This document shows positions 1-12,900 of a DNA stretch of 64,000 nucleotides, piece by piece. Made by a program: the position numbers and the translations under genes. The notes below the pieces were generated by a model. That model was not told where the DNA came from. It saw only the letters and a program-made list of their open reading frames with translations, and searched no databases. The stretch's first letter is position 1. Each line of letters opens with the position of its first letter. The DNA lies in the NCBI GenBank assembly GCA_026745465.1, contig JACYXH010000505.1:246412-310411 (forward strand), in the 5' to 3' direction. This DNA is from Lota lota (Eukaryota > Chordata > Actinopteri > Gadiformes > Lotidae).

Positions 1-90
1 GGCTTCAATTTCTGCGGCAGAGAGGGTTGCGGAAGAGCGCGGGGAAAAAGTTGGTCAGACTGTTGGCTACCAGATCAGATTAGAAAGCAG
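1..90 (+). CDS. ythdc2: ythdc2 internal exon, helicase RecA1 (partial at window start)
   Basis: The first base is the last base of a split codon; the frame then reads ASISAAERVAEERGEKVGQ followed by TVGYQIRLES and a split Arg codon. This matches, from memory, the YTHDC2 segment after DEAH motif Ia (RRLAAIAVAERVA...) up to GYQIRLESR. YTHDC2 is a 3'-5' RNA helicase of the DEAH/RHA group that acts with MEIOC and binds m6A through a C-terminal YTH domain to switch germ cells into meiosis. The exon ends in AG with donor GTAATT at 91 and leaves phase 2, which the exon at 4588 completes. The 5' end lies outside the window, so the true exon start is not visible. Confidence 0.9.
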
Positions 91-335
91 GTAATTAAAA
101 TACAGCCCTGCGACAAATGTTGCATATGAGGACTTTGGGTCAACATTTAAATGCATTAGTGTTTCCTCTAGAATATTTTTTTAGCAGCAGGGGAAAGGGT
201 TTGTTGTAGGCTAACCTGGCTGGTGTGTGCGTGCCGGTGGCAGTCTGAATTGTATTTAATTATTAGAAAATATACAATTAAATGACACTTGACTGCAAAA
301 CTGACTTTAAAACATATTTATTTATATTTAATACA

Positions 336-484
336 GCGGTTGCAGAGCAAGACACACTATTGTTATTCTGTGTCTTATTATTAGTGCGGTTGCAAAGCTA
401 GCCACACTATTGTTATTCTGTGTCTTATTAGTGCGGTTGCAGAGCTAGCCACACTACTATTATTCTGTGTCTTAGTGTGGTTGT
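336..484 (+). repeat. tandem repeat, about 3 units of 50-62 bp
   Basis: Three successive units share GCGGTTGCARAGC, CACACTA and TTATTCTGTGTCTTA. Unit length shrinks from left to right because short AT-rich pieces are missing. A local minisatellite in the ythdc2 intron; no coding signal. Confidence 0.75.
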
Positions 485-1729
485 GGAAGTAAGGAGGTCT
501 CCAAAAAGCTTTGTCCCGCTATGACCACAGGGTGCGCGATAATTCATGGTCAAACCTATACGGTTGCAAACCGCACCCCGTTTTATAAAAATTCTGAAAC
601 TTGGTATCTGGGCCTAAGCCATGTCGTTCTGTGAGCTAATCTCGATTAACTAGATGTGAAAGAATAACGTCAACACCACGTCAAATGATGCCTGACCTGT
701 GTTTGCCATCAGGTCGTGTTTGATCGCATTACACTACCATTAACAGATATCCGGTGTGTGATTTAGAGCCTTAGCCATAATTAATCCCCAATAGTACAAT
801 AGTACTATTACTCTCATGACTCAACTCCTTTCAAATCGTTTAAGACTGTATCATCACGATAGCAATATGTTCTGCCACTACTTTTTTCTATCATGTTTTG
901 ATAAACAACCAGTATACCAATTGCTGACATACAATGCAGGCCAATACCAGTAATACTATTATAAATTATTCTGCCAAATAACTTTTTTGCCTTAGCCATA
1001 ATTTCACATCAATATAACAATGCTATTGCTCTCATTATTAACCTCGCTTTGAAATTGGTTTAGATTGTTTCACTTTAGTTCAGCTTTTCTATGTTTTGAA
1101 GCTATTCAACTCATTAGGCAAATTTGATTTTCCAAAAGTGATAACTAACGCATAAATGCTGATACCTTTGCTAGACAATTGCTCAATTGAATGAATGAAT
1201 CCAACATACCATTATTGTTGTATAGTACACTTAAGTCAAGTCAATGGTATTTGTAGAGCCCTTAATCACAGTTACAGTCTCAAAGGGCCAGTCTCTTCAT
1301 GGCCACATTTTATGACACCGCCCTTAGAGCAAGGAAAAACTCCCTTAATTATGGATAAAAAAGAGGGATCCCTGCTTCTAGGGATGGTTAAGAGTGCAAT
1401 GGGGGCCACAATGTCAGCATATTGTTAGAAAATGGAAAATAGAAAATGAGGAATGTCCGTGGTGGTGTAGAGGTGCTGGTGGGGTGGCCAAGCGTCCAGT
1501 CATGATCACAACAGTATTAGTATAATACAGTATTTTGGTTGGATGGGGCAGGATGGACAATTACACTTCATTAAAACTTTAAATCTTTCTCACATTTAGT
1601 TAAGCTATTCAATATTTTTTAAAACCTTTTATACATCAATACACTTATATTCACAATTGTTGTTACACTTCATTTCAACTTTCAACTTAGTTCAAACTTC
1701 ATCACTAGCTATTTGTTTGATCTCCTGCA

Positions 1730-1870
1730 GAGACAGGGCTTTTAAGCGATTCCGTCGGGCAGAAGAACCCTCTCAATAGAGCCATAGATTTGTCAATAAT
1801 CCTACCCAATAGGCGAATTACAAAGTACCCAGCACTAAACAACAACCTAACTAAAATCAGATTAAACCGG
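1730..1870 (+). repeat. dispersed repeat, copy 1 of 2
   Basis: The segment with CTCTCAATAGAGCCAT, then AATAGGCGAATTACAAAGTA and CACTAAACAACARCCTAAC, is clearly similar to 36790-36905 in the same orientation. No coding capacity. Family not recognised; a diverged interspersed element is the simplest reading. Confidence 0.55.
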
Positions 1871-2628
1871 ATATGTCTCACCTTTCAAAATCCCTATAAC
1901 AATAAAATTGTTGTTTAGAATTGTATCCCTACTCGCACTGTTGTTTGTTTGGTTATCATGACTTCACGAGTGATTAATATCATGTCACTATCCCAGTTTC
2001 TCATGCTGTTTCGAGTTCAGTGGAGCAGACATTTCTGCAGTTGTGTAATTGCGATGTTATTTTATACAATTATATTGCAGCTGCTGGCTACCGCTGCAAT
2101 ATGATCAGTTGTGTAACCAATTGTTAAGGTCGATACAAACAACGCAGGACAATGCCTGACTCCAGTTCACATAAGTTGCCTGTAGAGGCAAACTTTTTCT
2201 GACTGGTTACTAGTTACTAAAGTTACTAGTGCTGGCCAAAATACTAGCACTAGATATATTATTAACTAGCACCAACTACGGGAAATGTTACATTTCCCAT
2301 TCTTTTTATTGTAACATCAAATCTCCTTAGTACTTTGGAATGGGTGAAGTTGGTTTCCCAACAATTTGTTCATTTCATAACTTTTAAAATGTTTTTAACG
2401 CTTTGCTATGGTAACAAAGGACAATAAATCGTATTTCTGGAACTACTGTGTAAGGTTTTGTGGTTTAGAGTTTTTGAGCTCTGAATTGTTGTGCTTCACC
2501 TATTTATAATGTGATTTGGTTGGTTGGTGAGTTTGGAAGTTGAAGAGCAGATTCAGTTTGGCAAATGGCTACTAGCTGACTTTATTATCACTCTCATTTA
2601 GATTGATTATATATATATTAGTGTTGGG

Positions 2629-4525
2629 TAGGGCTGTGCGATATGACGATATATATTGGGGGATGAGAGAAAAATGTGTAGTAATATATATTTCCTTCTA
2701 TCGTTTTCTATCGCTATTTTACTCTACAGCAGTATTTTACGTCATTCGGACTATTTAAGTTCACTACACATCCGCGACGATTTCAGAAACAAACATGGAT
2801 GAGCATATAACCGAAAGCACGTCCCCGCAACAGTCCGAGACTGAACCAGACTCAGCCCAAGAAGAAGTCTGACACTGACCAGAAAACAGTACTTTGGAAA
2901 ATATGCTTCAAGCCGGTTCCCACGTCCGACTCCAACACAACAAACCTCTTCTACTACCTACAGAAGGAAGAAGCACGAGAGGCAGTACAGGGAGATCCAA
3001 CAGATGCAATCTAACGTTACATTCAAGGCAAGTGATGATAACAAAAGAAAATCTCAAACGAGTTTGAAAGAATCGTTTGCAAGAGGCACTCCGTATGAAA
3101 AAACGTCACGACGATGGAAATCACCAGTGCCATTACGAAAGACATGGCCCCGATTTACACAGTTGAGGAGCAGGGCTTCAGAGAACTCGTCAAAATCCTC
3201 GATCTGAAGTACGTTATGCCGAGTCGCAGACATTTCAGTGAGATAGAGTTGCCACGCTTATATGGTGAATGCCGGGCCAAAGTAGAAGACGAGCTTGACA
3301 GTTTGGCATATTATGCTTTAACAACGGACCTGTGGACGAGCAGAGTTATGCAGCCCTACGTGAGCTTGACAATACATTTCATCAAAGAAGACTGGAAATT
3401 ATTTAGTCGATGTTTACAGACGTCCTCTATTTACCCGACGACCACACGGGAGTGATGATAGCCAAAGGTTTAAGGGAAGCACTTCAGTCATGGGGACTGC
3501 GGGAAGATCACCTAGTCTATGTCACCACTGATAATGCAACAAACAACATCAGTGCACTGGAACTGAATGACTGGAAACGACTACAGTGTTTTGGCCACCA
3601 TCTTCAGCTAGCCATTGGTAAGTGTAACACAAACGTACAAATCGTGCACAGGCAGCACCAGCGTGTCTCCATTCCACCACCACCTGCAGCTGCAGGAGAT
3701 GAACCAGAGCTTCCTGCAACTAAGAAGGCAAAGAAGACCTTGTCCAGCTACTTCAAGAAAGCAGCACCAGCAGGCCAAGGCACCTCCCAGCCAAGCAGAG
3801 CATCAATTGAAATGGAGCTCAACATGTTTCTCCGGACAGCTGAGCCTGACTCTGGAATGGTGGAAGCAGCATGCTTGAACTTCCCATTAGTGGCCATGCT
3901 ATCCAAAAAGTACTTGTGCATCCCCGCCACTAGTTCCCCGTCCGAGTGGGCCTTCAGTGCTAGTGGGAACATAGTAACATGTAAGAGGTCATGTCTCAAG
4001 CCAGAAAGAGTAGACCAACTTGTCTTCCTAGCTCTCAACCTGTGAAACAATGGTGAAGCAGCTTATTTAGTTTACTTTTTGCACTACAAGACATTTCGGA
4101 AACGTGAAACAGAGTGTTATGTTTACTTTTGATCATTTATATTGTACTTATTTGGTTTAATGTCTGCACTTCAAGAACTTTCGGAAACTTGAAACAGAGC
4201 GTTATGTTTACTTTTGATGTTTACTTTTGATAATTTATATTGTACTTATTTAGTTTACTGTGCACTACAAGAGCTTTCGGAAACTTGAAACTTTATTTTG
4301 TTCAATATCCAATGTTATTTTCTTTCTCATTTGTGACATTTCTTTTCAACGTCCAAATAAAAGGAGAAAAGAGAAAGTGCCTTTAATTTGTATTTAGTTC
4401 ACAGGATTATCAAAATATTAGTCATGAGGCATGTGGTTATTTTGTGTAGACAATCTTTTTCGTAGAATTTACAGAAAACGTACTACATCGTGATAGAAGA
4501 TATTGTCCATATCGCACAAGCCCTA
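2629..4525 (+). mobile_element. hAT DNA transposon, ZBED-type, internally deleted
   Basis: Ends are inverted: TAGGGCTGTGCGATATG at 2629 and the reverse complement of TAGGGCTTGTGCGATATG at the right end. The flanks GTGTTGGG and GTACTGGA match at 5 of 8 positions, consistent with an aged 8-bp target duplication. Coding pieces on + include a short N-terminal frame from ATG 2795, a segment with TTDLWTSR and VTTDNATNNISA (RNase H-like transposase core), FGHHLQLAIG, and a C-terminal block SSPSEWAFSASGN with RVDQLVFLALNL typical of the hAT dimerisation domain. The span is only 1.9 kb and the central insertion domain between about 3620 and 3650 is missing, so it is not autonomous. Confidence 0.85.
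2795..4045 (+). pseudogene. hAT (ZBED1-like) transposase remnant
   Basis: The transposase frame starts at ATG 2795 (MDEHITES...) and stops at TGA 2870-2872. It then continues in other frames through a BED-finger remnant, a region around 3114-3455 with TTDLWTSRVMQPYVSL, and a 211-codon frame 3410-4045 carrying VTTDNATNNIS (catalytic region) and the C-terminal dimerisation block SSPSEWAFSASG. A full ZBED1-like transposase is about 600-700 residues; here the middle is deleted and at least two frame changes are present. It lies in a ythdc2 intron on the same strand. Inactive; possible exon capture was not seen. Confidence 0.8.
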
Positions 4526-4587
4526 GTACTGGATGATAAATATTTTTCTTTAATTGTGATTAAACAATGTTATTTTTGATCCAACAG

Positions 4588-4690
4588 GGTCTCTCCTAAA
4601 ACCCTGCTGACATTCTGTACCAATGAAGTACTGCTCAGGACTATGATGGCTGGAGACACCACCCTGTCAACTGTAACGCATGTGATAGTG
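4588..4690 (+). CDS. ythdc2: ythdc2 exon, helicase motif Ib region
   Basis: After acceptor CAACAG the G completes AGG (Arg) and the frame reads VSPKTLLTFCTNEVLLR then TMMAGDTTLSTVTHVIV. In DEAH helicases this is the motif Ib segment (usually TDGxLL; here CTNEVLL, as YTHDC2 has CTNGVLL from memory), leading into the strand before motif II. It ends in phase 0 at donor GTGAGT (4691), directly before the DEVH codons that begin the next exon 31 kb away. There is no stop or frame change. Confidence 0.95.
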
Positions 4691-5546
4691 GTGAGTTTAA
4701 AATACATGTATTTTTATGTTGATGTTCGTACTTCTTTATGTTTATTGAGCATTTTGTAATGTACACACATTGAATTGTTCAAAGAACAATGACAAATAAC
4801 AACCTCCCTCCTTGTCAACCCTCCCTGTCCATCCCATACTGTATATATCACATCGATTATAGGATTACAATCCTTAAGTAGATCACCAAAAGGAAACCTT
4901 AAATTAAAGCAGACTCACAGAAAAGGTAATCTACTGCAGAAATACCAGTTAACGGTATAATATGTAATTCTGTCAGGAATCACTCATGTCATCGATTTAA
5001 CCATTTATTGCATGAAATTATAATACAATTTAGTTTGGCGGTATGCTCTTTTGTTGTGCTCCCTGCTGTAGGATTTAAAGCATGACATACAGATTTCAGA
5101 TACAGAATACCCGCAGCATACCAACATTTGACAACGCAAAGCACTATACAACCCCAAAAGAGCCGAAACGTACGCCTGTTAGTAGACTGTGTTCGACCTA
5201 CTGTACCTGATTACAACCAGGAATCGGAGACACAGGTCATTCTAGACCGAGTGTGAAACTATGTAGAAGCATTCTCTCTATTGTTCATCAACAGCCCTCA
5301 CAGATGTACGCAAAGGCAAGACATACCTTACTGTGTCTTGATACGTGAATTTATTCTACTCTTGTGTGAAGCTATGTGTACAGATGGTTTCCTGGACTAC
5401 CAGACTGTCCGGGTAGATATCTTGAGTCTAATTGAAGGCTCTGAGACTACATGTCTCAGAACATGTCTGAGGATCACCAAAGATAGAATCAAACTGGACA
5501 TACTGTAACTGAATATTTGCACCCAGCCGGCCGCCTACAGTTAGTC

Positions 5547-5800
5547 AGAAGTACTATAACTTTGACAGCAATACCCAATGTTTCACTTATTTAGCATATG
5601 ATGGCCACAACCCACTTCCTCTGTTCAGAAGTACTTCTAAGTCCGACACCCAGCGTTTCGCTAATTTAGCATGTGATGGCCACAACCCAAGTTTCTGTTC
5701 AGAAGTACATATAACTCCGACAGCAATACCCAACGCTTCGCTGATTTATCATGTGATGGCCACAACATACGTTTCTGTTCCGAAGTACTTACACTTCGAT
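5547..5800 (+). repeat. minisatellite, about 3.3 units of 72-81 bp
   Basis: Repeated blocks start with CAGAAGTAC, pass through CCGACA and TTTAGCATRTGATGGCCACAA, and end in TTTCTGTT. Full units begin near 5547, 5627 and 5700, with a partial one at 5781 (CCGAAGTACTT). No protein-coding signal. Confidence 0.8.
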
Positions 5801-5911
5801 AGACCGCGGTACTTATGCACTGACACTATTGGCATGAGAATAAGCATGCAACGCCCTTTAGTGTTAATCAGCAATCCCTACAACATTGCACACATCAATA
5901 ATTACTATAGC

Positions 5912-7110
5912 CTAAACCGTTGCTACCCCAACCGCGCCTGATTTAAAACACACATCCCTCGAAAATATTAGTGGCTGTGTTCTATGTATGTATATTGTAG
6001 TTTCACCTTTTTGTGCTGAAATAATGTCATTCGTATTGAATTGGATGTAATGCTCATAAGCGTTGGATGACCAGCGACCCATAGGTTCAGGGTTGCTGAT
6101 TAGACCTTGGAGGGTGCCGATGTAGATGCCCCGATGCAGAAGGAGTGAGCAGTGTACAGCTCCGGGGAAAGTCCACATCGCCTGGACAGTTGAATGAGCT
6201 TTAAGCCAGTATCTTGACACCCCTTCTCCTTTTTTGTTGAGGAACAAAGGGTAGTCTGGCTTTGCTTGTTAACACCATCTCAGATACGCCGAAATGGAGG
6301 ACTTGGACAAAATGTTGAGTTAGCCCATGGCAGAAAATTATACTACGTGATATGTAGAACAATAAAATGCCATTCCATTGTTCGCAAAGATGAAACCAAA
6401 AAGAAAAATCAGATCTACATCCCTCATCTAACTGGATGTTATCTTGCAATTTCGACACGGATTTGGAAAGCTCGAGGAGCCTGGGTCTAAAACTGCGGCC
6501 TTGCGGAATAATTTGCATTGTGAAGTTAAGGTGCCCTAGTAGGGAAAGCAACTCCTACTTCGTCAAACATGTGGACATAACGGCTGCCTTCATAATTTTT
6601 CGGATACGTGACAGGTTGTCTGGTCTGGTGGCAATGACACGTGCATGCGATTGATGCCGAGAAAATCGCGAGAGATTACAGGCCCTTGAGTTTTACCTTC
6701 TGAGACAATAACCCCAATATTGTTTAATGTGTCTATTAGCGCCTTGATGCAGTGGTCAGGCTTCGACTAAGGGAAGTCAACCTCCAGAAACTCATCCATA
6801 AGATGCAGCCTGCCATTAAGTAAAATCCAACATAGCGCCTCTGATAATGTGTCGGAAGATGCGAGGACTGCTGTGACAGCCGACAGATTTTTAAACGCCA
6901 TTTAATGCCAAACAGATGCCATTGTGATGGATGTGGGCCGTAGGGGCATAACCTTGAACACATTGTGGTATCTGCCTTGCCGAGCCACGCACCTTTGCCT
7001 GCCTTCTTGATGAACTGAGTGGCATTGTCAACCGAGGCATAATGCAGAGAAAAGGGTGCTGGTGTTATGAGACTGTTAATGCTGGGGCCGCCTTTTTTAG
7101 GAATGAGTTA
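5912..7110 (-). mobile_element. DIRS-type retroelement fossil (RT and tyrosine recombinase)
   Basis: Read on the minus strand, the right part (about 6700-7060) resembles the reverse transcriptase of DIRS elements (PSQWHLFGIKW), and the left part (5912-6247) holds GRWSSNAYEHYI, the active-site neighbourhood of their tyrosine recombinases. DIRS elements move with a tyrosine recombinase instead of an integrase. The copy is clearly old and broken in several places. Neither end nor terminal repeats could be defined, so the limits are approximate and the exact DIRS subgroup (DIRS1 or Ngaro) is not settled. Confidence 0.7.
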
Positions 7111-7815
7111 TTTTTTATTTGTAAGTCGACATCTTTATGGTAGATAAACAAGCGGCCGACGTCTGTCGGGCCGCAATTAATGTGGTAGGAGGGGGCTGGG
7201 TTTTGTGCACAATGTTATAGGAAGTGAATGGGCTTTGCGCGCATTCTGGAAAGTAAGTGAGCCAGTGTTTCCCGTAGGATTTTGTAAGACTTTGGTGGGT
7301 GAACCTCGGACTCTCTAGGGGGGTCCGGGGCATGGTCCAGCGGAAGAAATTGTTGTACTTCTTAAAGTAAAATGCATCTATCTGGTGCACTTTGAGAGCA
7401 AAATTAAGAGGCTAGATCTATGAAGAACTTTGTGCTCTTCTAAACAATTTTGTACTCTAGTAAACAATTGAATAATAAACGCATTGTTTAGAATGGTGAT
7501 GGCACAGCAAAAAGATTGACCCAAATCCCAACACCCTTTGTAGATTGGTTTGCATTACAACCCCTCGCACCGGAACTTGGTACGTTTCCGACGCAGAAAC
7601 CAGGGTCTAAATTAAGTTCCGGGAACATTATTTTACCCCTCAAAAGGCTGATAAGGGTCTAGTTGCAGACCTCCAGCCTCAGGCCCACCTCCACCTTTGA
7701 ACTAGAGCCCAACCGATACTGAAATCTTGAGGCTGATGCCGATATTAGTGAATAAAGAATTACAGATATTGATTTATCAGGCGATATTAAAAATATAAAT
7801 ATATCTGCCTTTATT

Positions 7816-7832
7816 TTATATATATACAGTAT

Positions 7833-7865
<33 letters not shown>
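7816..7865. repeat. (TA)n microsatellite
   Basis: Nearly pure alternating TA with a short interruption. Just upstream (about 7700) is CTAGAGCCCAACCGATA, which resembles the end of a small nonautonomous hAT-like repeat, but no partner end was found. Confidence 0.85.
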
Positions 7866-8329
7866 GTGGTATTCTGGGAATGGAGCAGCGCCTTGGGATT
7901 TGCTGCTCACCCTCCAGCAATGCTTCGGGCCACAGCAACATTGCATTAAAATCATGAGCTAAAGCAAACAAATTAACTATGCTACTAACCTTCAGAGAAA
8001 TGCAACGGATTCGTTTGCTTCCAGTTATTAAGTATTTATTGGCAATGACATGAGCATCTTCAGTATGGGATCACAGTTAAGGTGGGGTTATGAACGTAGG
8101 TGTTCACAGGCACAGGTGTGTGCAGTTGTGAACAGTTGGTGTTAACAGTTGGGTGTGGTTCTTGGTCAAAATGCACACTGCTACAATGGTTAGCACACTG
8201 AATAACAAAAGGTTGGCTTGATTGCGACAGGTGTATAAATAATGTTGCATATGGTTTTGCGCATGTGCGAACAGTGATTATAGTTTAGCGCGACTATGAG
8301 CACTTACAGTCGGGGATTTTATACAGCTG

Positions 8330-9419
8330 CCCCCACATGCTGGCGGGGAATGTGTAGTAGCAAAGTCTATCGCTGGGTAATTGAGGTATTGTCCTCTGGC
8401 ATTTTTGGCAGCCGAATGAGTGGTTACTGGGCGAGTATAAACTGCCCCTTAAATATCTATGTCCACTTAGCGGGTTCTACCGTCAGCGCTGGGGTAAACA
8501 AAGGGTACGGTGCTGATAGGCCAGAGTCCTCTAGACAGCTGCTGGTTGACCACCATGACGACTTGTACCACCGCAATGTCTGGGGTTGAAGAAACCCACT
8601 TGGACCGGGGTTGAAGGCTGGGTAAGTACTGGCGGGTGAACTGCATCCAGAACTGGTCTGTCAACACTTGACTGTGCCTCCAGCGTCGATGGCCAAGGAT
8701 ATCACTGGGGCCGTACACAGCCTGGGGTAGAGAAGAGTCGAGCTGCCCCATCAACAGCAGGCTTGGCGTTATGGGGTCTGGGTCGGCAAGGTCCGATGAT
8801 GCGTAGCTGAGGGGTTGAGAGTTGAGTATGCCCTACACCTCTGTCAGCACGGTCATTAGCAGTTCTTCTGAGGTATCCTGATGTTTAAGCACCACGTGGA
8901 GTGAGGATTTTACGGATTTGATTTCCCTCTCCCACACTCCACCGAAATGTGGTGCGTACGGTGGGTTGAATTTGAAGGAGATGCTCCACTTAGCCAGCTT
9001 CTCCTTTAGCGATTGTTCCATAGCGTCCAGGGCCTCCTTAAGCTCTGGCTCCCCTCTGTGGAAGTTGGCGCCTCTGTCACACAGGATCTAAAATGGGTTC
9101 CCCTTTCTAGCGATGAAACGGCGGAGAGCAAGAAGAAAGGAATCTGTGTCCATTCTAGGCAGCAGGTCGAGGTGTACACATCTGGTGGTGAGGTACTTAA
9201 ATATTACACCCCATCTTTTCTCATGCCTGTGGCCAATTTTCACAGTGTATGGACCAAAGCAGTCAACACCAGTGGACCAGAAAGGGGGCTTGTTCAGCCT
9301 GAGCCGTGCGTTAGGCAGGTCTGCCATTTTGGGTATAACTGGTTTGCTACGCCACTTGCGGCACTGAACACAGCTACTCTGTTTCTTAACTGCTTGACGG
9401 CCACGTAGAATCCAGTAGG
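8330..9419 (-). mobile_element. BEL/Pao retrotransposon fossil, 3' part (integrase)
   Basis: Minus-strand pieces carry a BEL-type integrase (around 8833-9419, with FNPPYAPHFGGVWER) and the C-terminal domain that follows it in BEL/Pao (around 8467-8754, with GHRRWRHSQVLTDQFW). This is the downstream portion of the element whose protease, RT and RNase H lie at 14489-17520; the two were one copy before the gypsy element at 9425-14483 landed in it. A G-rich tract on the minus strand near 8330-8340 could be the polypurine tract, with a possible 3' LTR at about 7960-8329, but no matching 5' LTR was found. Old and broken many times. Confidence 0.8.
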
Positions 9420-9424
9420 TACGT

Positions 9425-9767
9425 TGTAGCAAACTCAAGGCTACCGACCAGGGTAAATAAAAACTTCTCAACGTCAGGAAGCCAAAGTTCACGTTTATTA
9501 TCTTCCTTTTCCCACAAACAAAAAACACACTTCGCACGTCTCGTCCGGCTTGGACACGTGATTCACATTTTCCTATAAATGTTGCCGCCTAGCACCAGCC
9601 AGCCTCTTGTCTGGTCCCGACCTCACTGTGGGGAGAGCACAATACACGTCAGTATTTAATAGTTATCTAATTGCGCTCATTCCCTACAGCTGCGTCTGTG
9701 GCCCCAATTGAGCCGCTCCGCCCCTTCTGACTGCAGCCGGCGCTAAACCACGCCCCTCCTTACCACA
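9425..9767 (-). repeat. 3' LTR of Gmr1-like element
   Basis: 343 bp, TG...CA ends on the minus strand, flanked on its outer side by the target duplication TACGT. Identical by eye to the 5' LTR at 14141-14483, which implies a very recent insertion. Confidence 0.92.
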
Positions 9768-9960
9768 TATCCCCACCGCCCCACTTAGGCCGGGGAGCCG
9801 TCCGGCCGACAGCCAACTTCCCCCCCCCCCCCCCCCCCCAGTTCAGGCAGTCGGGAGAGGAAGTCCGCCACCACCATCTGCGCCCCCGGCCTATGGACCA
9901 CCCGGAAGTGAAATGGCTGTAAGGCCAGGTACCACCGCGTGATCCGTGGGTTGGTGTCCT

Positions 9961-12900
9961 TCATGCGGTGGAGCCATTGCAGGGGGCGTGGTCCGAACAG
10001 AGGGTGAACGAGCGTCCCAGGAGGTAGTAGCGCAGGGCGTCGACCGCCCACTTGATCGCTAGACACTCCTTTTCCACGGTGCTGTACCTCCCCTCCCGGT
10101 CCGACAACTTACGGCTGAGGTACAGCACCGGGCGGTCCACGCCCTCCACCTCCTGGGACAACACGGCTCCCAGCCCCCTGTTCGACGCGTCCGTCTGCAA
10201 CACAAAAGGGAGATTAAAGTTAGGCGTGAGCAAGAGTGGCTCCCCGCAGAGAGCCTTTTTAACCCTCTCAAACGACGCCTGGCACTGCTCGGTCCACTGG
10301 ACCGGATCTGAGGCACCCTTTCGGGTGAGGTCGGTCAGGGGGCTGGTCAGTTCCGAGAAGGCGGGAATGAACCTCCTGTAGTACCCCGCCAGCCCCAGGA
10401 ACGCCCTCACCTGCTTTTTGGTCTCTGGTCGCGGGCAGGCCGCGACCGCCTCAGTTTTCTCTATTTGCGGGCGCACCTGCCCACCACCCAAGCGGTACCC
10501 CAAATACCGTACCTCCCTCCGACCAATCATGCACTTCCCTGGGTTGGCCGTGAGCCCCGCTCGCCTCAGTGACTCGAGCACCGCCGCCACCCGCTGCATA
10601 TGCTGCTGCCATGTGTCACTATGAATGATGACATCGTCTATGTAAGCAGCCGCATATGCAGCGTGCGGCCGCAGCACCCTGTCCATGAGACGCTGGAAAG
10701 TGGCCGGGGCTCCGAACAACCCAAAGGGAAGCACATTAAACTGGAACAAACCGTACGGAGTGGAGAAGGCCGATTTTTCCTTAGACTCTGGAGACAAGGG
10801 AATCTGCCAGTAGCCCTTGGTTAAATCCAGTGTCGAAAAAAAACGAGCAGTGCCTAGCCGATCCAGGAGTTCGTCAACCCGAGGCATGGGATACGCATCA
10901 AATTTTGACACACTGTTCACCTTGCGGTAGTCGACACAGAACCGGATGGACCCATCAGACTTCCGTACCAGAACAATCGGACTGGACCATCCGCTGTGCG
11001 ACTCTTCTATTACCCCCATCTCCAGCATAGCCTCTAATTCCGCCTGAACCACCTTCCGCTTGTGCTCCGGCAACCTATACGGGCGTGACCTAACCGTCAC
11101 GCCGGGGGAAGTTTCGATGCGGTGGTCAATGAGCGTCGTGCGTCCCGGCCGGGGGGAGAAAACGTCTGCAAACCGGTGTTGCAGCTCGGCGACCTTGGCC
11201 CTCTGGTGCGACTCCAGTGACCCATCGCAGGGGACCCGGGACGGCTGACCCGGTCCGGTCACCTCCGGACCGAACTCGTCCTCCCGGGCCACCGAGGTTA
11301 CCATAGCCACCGACCGCGCCTCCTTCCAACCTTTCAGTAGGTTGAGGTGGTAGATCTGCCGCGATCCCCCCCTGTCGGAACGTTCAACCTCATAGTCAAC
11401 ATCCCCAATTCGCCGTGTGACCACAAAGGGTCCTTGCCACTTAGCGAGCAATTTCGAGCTGGAAGTTGGGAGCAATACAAGTACTTTATCTCCCGGTGCA
11501 AATTGTCTCAGCCGACCCCCTCTGTCATACAGCAGTCGCTGACGTTCCTGGGCCTGAAGCAAATTCTCCCGTGAAACCCGTCCCAGTGCATGGAGTTTTG
11601 CCCTCAAGTCCATCACGTACTGAATTTCATTCTTGCTGGCGCTTGGACCCTCCTCCCAGTTTTCTTTAAGTAGGTCCAACACGCCCCTCGGTCGCCTACC
11701 GAACAACAACTCAAAGGGGGAAAACCCCGTGGAGGCCTGGGGCACCTCCCGAACTGCGAATAACAGAGGGTCGAGCCATTTATCCCAATTCTGACTATCT
11801 TCGTGTACGAACTTACGCAGCATGGACTTTAACGTCTTGTTAAACCTTTCCACCAGGCCATCTGTCTGGGGATGGTACACGCTGGTTCGGATCGCTTTTA
11901 TTCCCAGTAACCCATACAACTCCCGGAGTGTGCGTGACATAAACGTAGTGCCCTGATCAGTCAGAATCTCTTTCGGGATTCCGACTCGGGAGATTAAGTG
12001 AAACAGCGCCTGCGCTACGCTCTTCGCGGAGATAGAGCGCAAGGGCACTGCTTCGGGATATCGGGTTGCATAGTCCACAATGACCAATGCAAATCGATGT
12101 CCCCGTGCGCTACGGTCTAATGGCCCGATGAGATCCATACCAATTCTTTCGAAGGGGATCTCAATCAGTGGTAGAGGGCGCAATGGCGCTTTTGGGACGG
12201 CCGGGGGGCTGCTTAGCTGACACTCGCGGCAGGATGCACACCACCGACGTACATCCCCGTGAATGCCCGGCCAATAGAAGCGGGCCATAAGCCGGTTCCG
12301 TGTTTTATCACAGCCTAGGTGACCTGCCATCGGGCTGTGATGAGCCGCCTGGAAAACCATTTCCCGGCGGCTTTGCGGGATGAGCAACTGACTCACTTCT
12401 TCCCCTGACTGAGTGTCCCGACTCACTCGATAAAGCCTGTCCCTAACCATCGCAAAATAGGGATGTGCTAACACGGTCTCGGGTGACACCTTCTGGCCGT
12501 CAATGGAGAGTACACGGTCGAAGGCGAAGCGCAATGTATCGTCCCTGGACTGTTCGAGGGGAAAGTCGTCCATCGGGGGGAACACCCGGATTACCGGCGT
12601 CCCCTCCTGAGGCTCCTCCCCCCCTCCGACCTCGGGAGAGCTCGCGTCACCACTGAGAACGGAGCACATCACGCATGTCCCTTCCCGTCGGGGTCGCGTC
12701 CCCTGTTCCCTCACTAACCTACCGAAGCCCGGCCAATCCGTGCCTAATAGTAGGGGACGCGACAGGCGGGAGCTAACCGCAGCCTTAACTTTATGCTTTT
12801 CCCCGCCGTAGCGAATTTCCACAGTCACGACTGGATACTTGTGCACGTCCCCATGAATACACCTTATATTCACCCACGATGCCTCTCCCAGTGCCTCTGG

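Larger units (their letters stand above)
91..4587 (+). other. ythdc2 intron, 4.5 kb
   Basis: Donor GTAATT at 91 and acceptor CAACAG ending at 4587. It holds a three-unit tandem repeat (336-484), a repeat related to one at 36790 (about 1730-1870) and a ZBED-type hAT element (2629-4525). The stretches 485-1729 and 1871-2628 are AT-rich and show no coding or recognisable repeat signal to me; the short open frames there have no family features. Confidence 0.8.

Noticed and set aside
336-484. CRISPR-like array
   Set aside because: Repeats are directly tandem with no unique spacers of constant length, and the DNA is vertebrate.
1195-1428. Small + strand open frame
   Set aside because: No domain, no splice context in phase with ythdc2, no similarity recognised; likely chance.
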